Notes under the pieces: generated by a model
What the model was told of the DNA's origin: nothing
Databases searched by the model: none
The model's input: only the letters and a program-made list of their open reading frames with translations
Made by a program: the position numbers and the translations under genes
Shown here: one piece after another, positions 7,196 through 8,560 of the stretch
Layout of the letters: each line of letters starts with the position of its first letter
Position numbering within the stretch: the stretch's first letter is position 1
NCBI GenBank assembly: GCA_938030915.1
Contig: CALHIO010000046.1
Location: 1-8,560 of the forward strand
DNA: 8,560 nt
Source of the DNA: an uncultured Gemmatimonadota bacterium
Lineage (GTDB): Bacteria; Gemmatimonadota; Gemmatimonadetes; Longimicrobiales; Gaopeijiaceae
Direction of reading: 5' to 3'

Positions 7196-8170
7196 TCAGC
7201 GTCCCATGTCGACGACGACACCGAGATCGTCGCGCTCGGCCACATCGAGCACCCGCGCGGCAACGGCCAGATCCTGGACCGCGTTTCCGACTGACTTGAA
7301 GAACGTGATCTCCTCGTCGTTGCGCCGACCCTCGGCCCGGCCCAGGACGATCTCCCCGATCTCGGCCGACATGACCGACACGTCGACAACGCCGTCCCGG
7401 ATCGGTCCGACGATGTCCCCAGCCTCCTCCATGATCGCGTCCCTCTGATCCACGACGACCCGGGCACGCCGAATCAGATCGGTATCCACCTCGCGCATCT
7501 CCGTGGTGAAGGAGCCGACGCCCGTCACGTGCGTCCCCGGCTCGATCCGACTCCCGGGGAAGACCGGGGTGGCGCTGCTGGTCGCGGCAATCACGATGTC
7601 GGCGCCCGAAATCGCCTCGGCAGGGTCGTCTACGCGACGGGCCTCCACACCCTGGAGTTCCTCGGCCAGCACGTCCGCGCTCGATCCGGAAGAGGACATG
7701 ATCCGGACCTCGCGAATGTCGCGGACGCAGCGAACGGCCTCGAGCTGGGTCCTCGCCTGGACACTCGCACCGAAGAGGGCGACGACCTCGGCATCCTCGC
7801 GGGCGAGCAGGTCGGCAGCGAGTCCACCGATCGCACCCGTTCTCAAGGCCGTGAGCCACGTCCCGTCCATGATCGCCCTCGCCTGCCCCGTGACCGGGTC
7901 GAGCACGAGCACGACGGCGTGGATCACCGGCAGGCCGCTCTCAGCGTTGCCCGGGTTCACCGAGACGACTTTCGCACCGGCCTGACCGGACGGCTTCATG
8001 TACGCAGGCATGAACAGGGAGATGCCGTACTCGGTTTCGAGACCGAGTCGAACAGGCACAGTGGCCCCACCCGAGGAGAGTGTCGCGAACGCATCACGCA
8101 TCGCATCAATGGCCGCCGGCATGTCGACCGCGGCTCGAACGTCGGACTCCGAGAGAATTCGCATTTGCAT
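7196..8170 (-). CDS. Ornithine cyclodeaminase / mu-crystallin family protein (likely imino-acid reductase or amino-acid dehydrogenase)
   Basis: The 324-residue product belongs to a cytosolic NAD(P)-dependent family that includes ornithine cyclodeaminase, archaeal alanine dehydrogenase, ketimine reductase (mu-crystallin) and pyrroline-2-carboxylate reductases. Seen here: the start MRILSESDV; PVRLGLE with R41; AGAKVVSVNPGN with K67; the MDGTWLTALRTGA signature (101-113) with R110/T111; the Rossmann loop as GASVQA (134-139), where GAGVQA is more usual; GVGSFTTEMREVD (217-229); and the C-terminal FKSVGNAVQDLA (291-302). The GGDCPGKTE-type segment that carries the catalytic Asp of true ornithine cyclodeaminase is replaced by GVGSFTTE, so lysine/ornithine cyclisation is unlikely. 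Start: ATG 8170 is preferred because the family begins about there. ATG 8203 would add eleven residues and ATG 8164 would remove two; none has a Shine-Dalgarno site. It is divergent from an FAD oxidoreductase, which suggests shared control and a related amine or imine substrate. Confidence 0.88.
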   Translation of the reverse strand: MQMRILSESDVRAAVDMPAAIDAMRDAFATLSSGGATVPVRLGLETEYGISLFMPAYMKPSGQAGAKVVSVNPGNAESGLPVIHAVVLVLDPVTGQARAIMDGTWLTALRTGAIGGLAADLLAREDAEVVALFGASVQARTQLEAVRCVRDIREVRIMSSSGSSADVLAEELQGVEARRVDDPAEAISGADIVIAATSSATPVFPGSRIEPGTHVTGVGSFTTEMREVDTDLIRRARVVVDQRDAIMEEAGDIVGPIRDGVVDVSVMSAEIGEIVLGRAEGRRNDEEITFFKSVGNAVQDLAVAARVLDVAERDDLGVVVDMGR

Positions 8171-8232
8171 GGTTGTGACGTCGGGTGCAGAGTGCGCTGA
8201 CATTCTACCGACCGGAGCCCGGAGAGACACCA
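8171..8232. promoter_or_regulatory. Divergent intergenic control region
   Basis: These 62 bases separate the starts of two divergent genes, so promoters for both should lie here or just inside the coding regions. On the minus strand a TAGAAT hexamer (complement of 8202-8207) is a good -10 match and would place transcription near 8195, which supports the ATG 8170 start over ATG 8203. The only TTG-like -35 upstream (TTGGTG, complement of 8228-8233) is 20 bases away, longer than normal. No clear plus-strand promoter is seen. Confidence 0.35.
8221..8226 (+). promoter_or_regulatory. Shine-Dalgarno site of the FAD oxidoreductase gene
   Basis: GGAGAG lies six bases before ATG 8233. It is the only well-placed ribosome binding site in the window and fixes the start of the gene that runs off the right edge. 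Confidence 0.7.
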
Positions 8233-8560
8233 ATGCAGGCCGAATCGCTCGAGATCGTCGTGGTGGGTGGCGGCGCGTTCGGCGCAATATCTGCGGTCGA
8301 ACTCGCAGAGCGCGGCCATCGCGTCACGATCCTGGATCGGACGAGGGATCCTCACCCGCAGGCCTCGTCGACGGACATCAGCAAGATGATCCGGATGGAC
8401 TATGGCTCGGACCTGTACTACCACGAGCTGGCCGAAGCCTCCCTCGATATCTGGGAGCAGTGGAATGCGTCGTGGCCCCGTCCCCTCTACCACCCCGAAG
8501 GCTTCCTCGTCCTCTCGAAGTCCGCCTTCGCGCCCGGAGGATTCGAGTACGAGAGCGAGC
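8233..8560 (+). CDS. FAD-dependent oxidoreductase of the DAO family, N-terminal part (3' end outside window)
   Basis: Only the first 109 residues are present. The N-terminal Rossmann dinucleotide-binding fold is clear: IVVVGGGAFGAISAVELAERG (from residue 8, with GxGxxG at 12-17) and the acidic residue ending the second strand (ILDR, D35) that binds the FAD ribose. The following ASSTDISKMIRMDYG (44-58) resembles the segment found in monomeric sarcosine oxidase, N-methyltryptophan oxidase and fructosyl-amine oxidase relatives, which oxidise secondary amines or amino acids to imines. The exact substrate cannot be decided from this fragment. The start ATG 8233 has a well-spaced GGAGAG. The gene is divergent from the cyclodeaminase-family gene, whose family often works on imino acids, so the two may belong to one amino-acid or amine catabolic route. 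Confidence 0.85.
   Translation, partial: MQAESLEIVVVGGGAFGAISAVELAERGHRVTILDRTRDPHPQASSTDISKMIRMDYGSDLYYHELAEASLDIWEQWNASWPRPLYHPEGFLVLSKSAFAPGGFEYESE

Noticed and set aside
7529..8200. A 223-residue plus-strand frame across the cyclodeaminase-family gene
   Set aside because: Antisense to a protein with clear family motifs; composition rich in Arg, His and Gly and no domain visible.
1..8560. tRNA, rRNA, CRISPR array, insertion sequence, att site or origin
   Set aside because: No cloverleaf, repeat-spacer pattern, transposase, integrase, terminal inverted repeat or DnaA-box cluster was seen by reading both strands; nearly all bases lie in the six genes.

Overview
The window is GC-rich DNA of a bacterial chromosome. 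It holds six protein-coding genes: four complete, one cut by each edge. No RNA gene, mobile element, CRISPR array or phage gene is visible. The gene families (a TPR protein with a 'W-x-DADP-x-LQPRV'-type C-terminus, a DUF2723 membrane glycosyltransferase, and an ornithine-cyclodeaminase-family enzyme beside a DAO-type flavoprotein) and the sparse use of Shine-Dalgarno sites would fit Gemmatimonadota or a related environmental lineage. That placement is an inference from family style, not a proven assignment.

Layout, left to right: (1) 2-1138, plus strand, the C-terminal part of a TPR-repeat protein. (2) 1161-2663, minus strand, trpE (anthranilate synthase component I), convergent with gene 1 across only 22 bases and not followed by trpG or any other trp gene. 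(3) 2688-4703, plus strand, a hydantoinase A / 5-oxoprolinase A-type ATPase, divergent from trpE with about 24 bases between the start codons and without its usual hyuB partner downstream. (4) 4772-7132, plus strand, a multi-pass DUF2723 (TMEM260-like, GT-C fold) glycosyltransferase. (5) 7196-8170, minus strand, an ornithine cyclodeaminase / mu-crystallin family NAD(P) enzyme, convergent with gene 4. (6) 8233 to the right edge, plus strand, the N-terminus of an FAD-dependent amine or amino-acid oxidoreductase, divergent from gene 5. There is no gene-free stretch longer than about 70 bases.

The strand alternates at almost every gene, so this is not one operon. Four of the six genes touch amino acids or cyclic amides: TrpE builds the tryptophan precursor, HyuA-type enzymes open cyclic amides with ATP, and the last two families act on imino acids and amines. 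Only genes 5 and 6 look like a deliberate functional pair, because a flavin oxidase makes imines of the kind a ketimine-reductase-like enzyme handles. I see no strong case for a new defence, mobile or signalling system. The best leads are the orphan HyuA, the very tight divergent trpE/hyuA junction, the non-canonical cyclodeaminase-family enzyme with its flavoprotein neighbour, and the two cysteine pairs in the glycosyltransferase.
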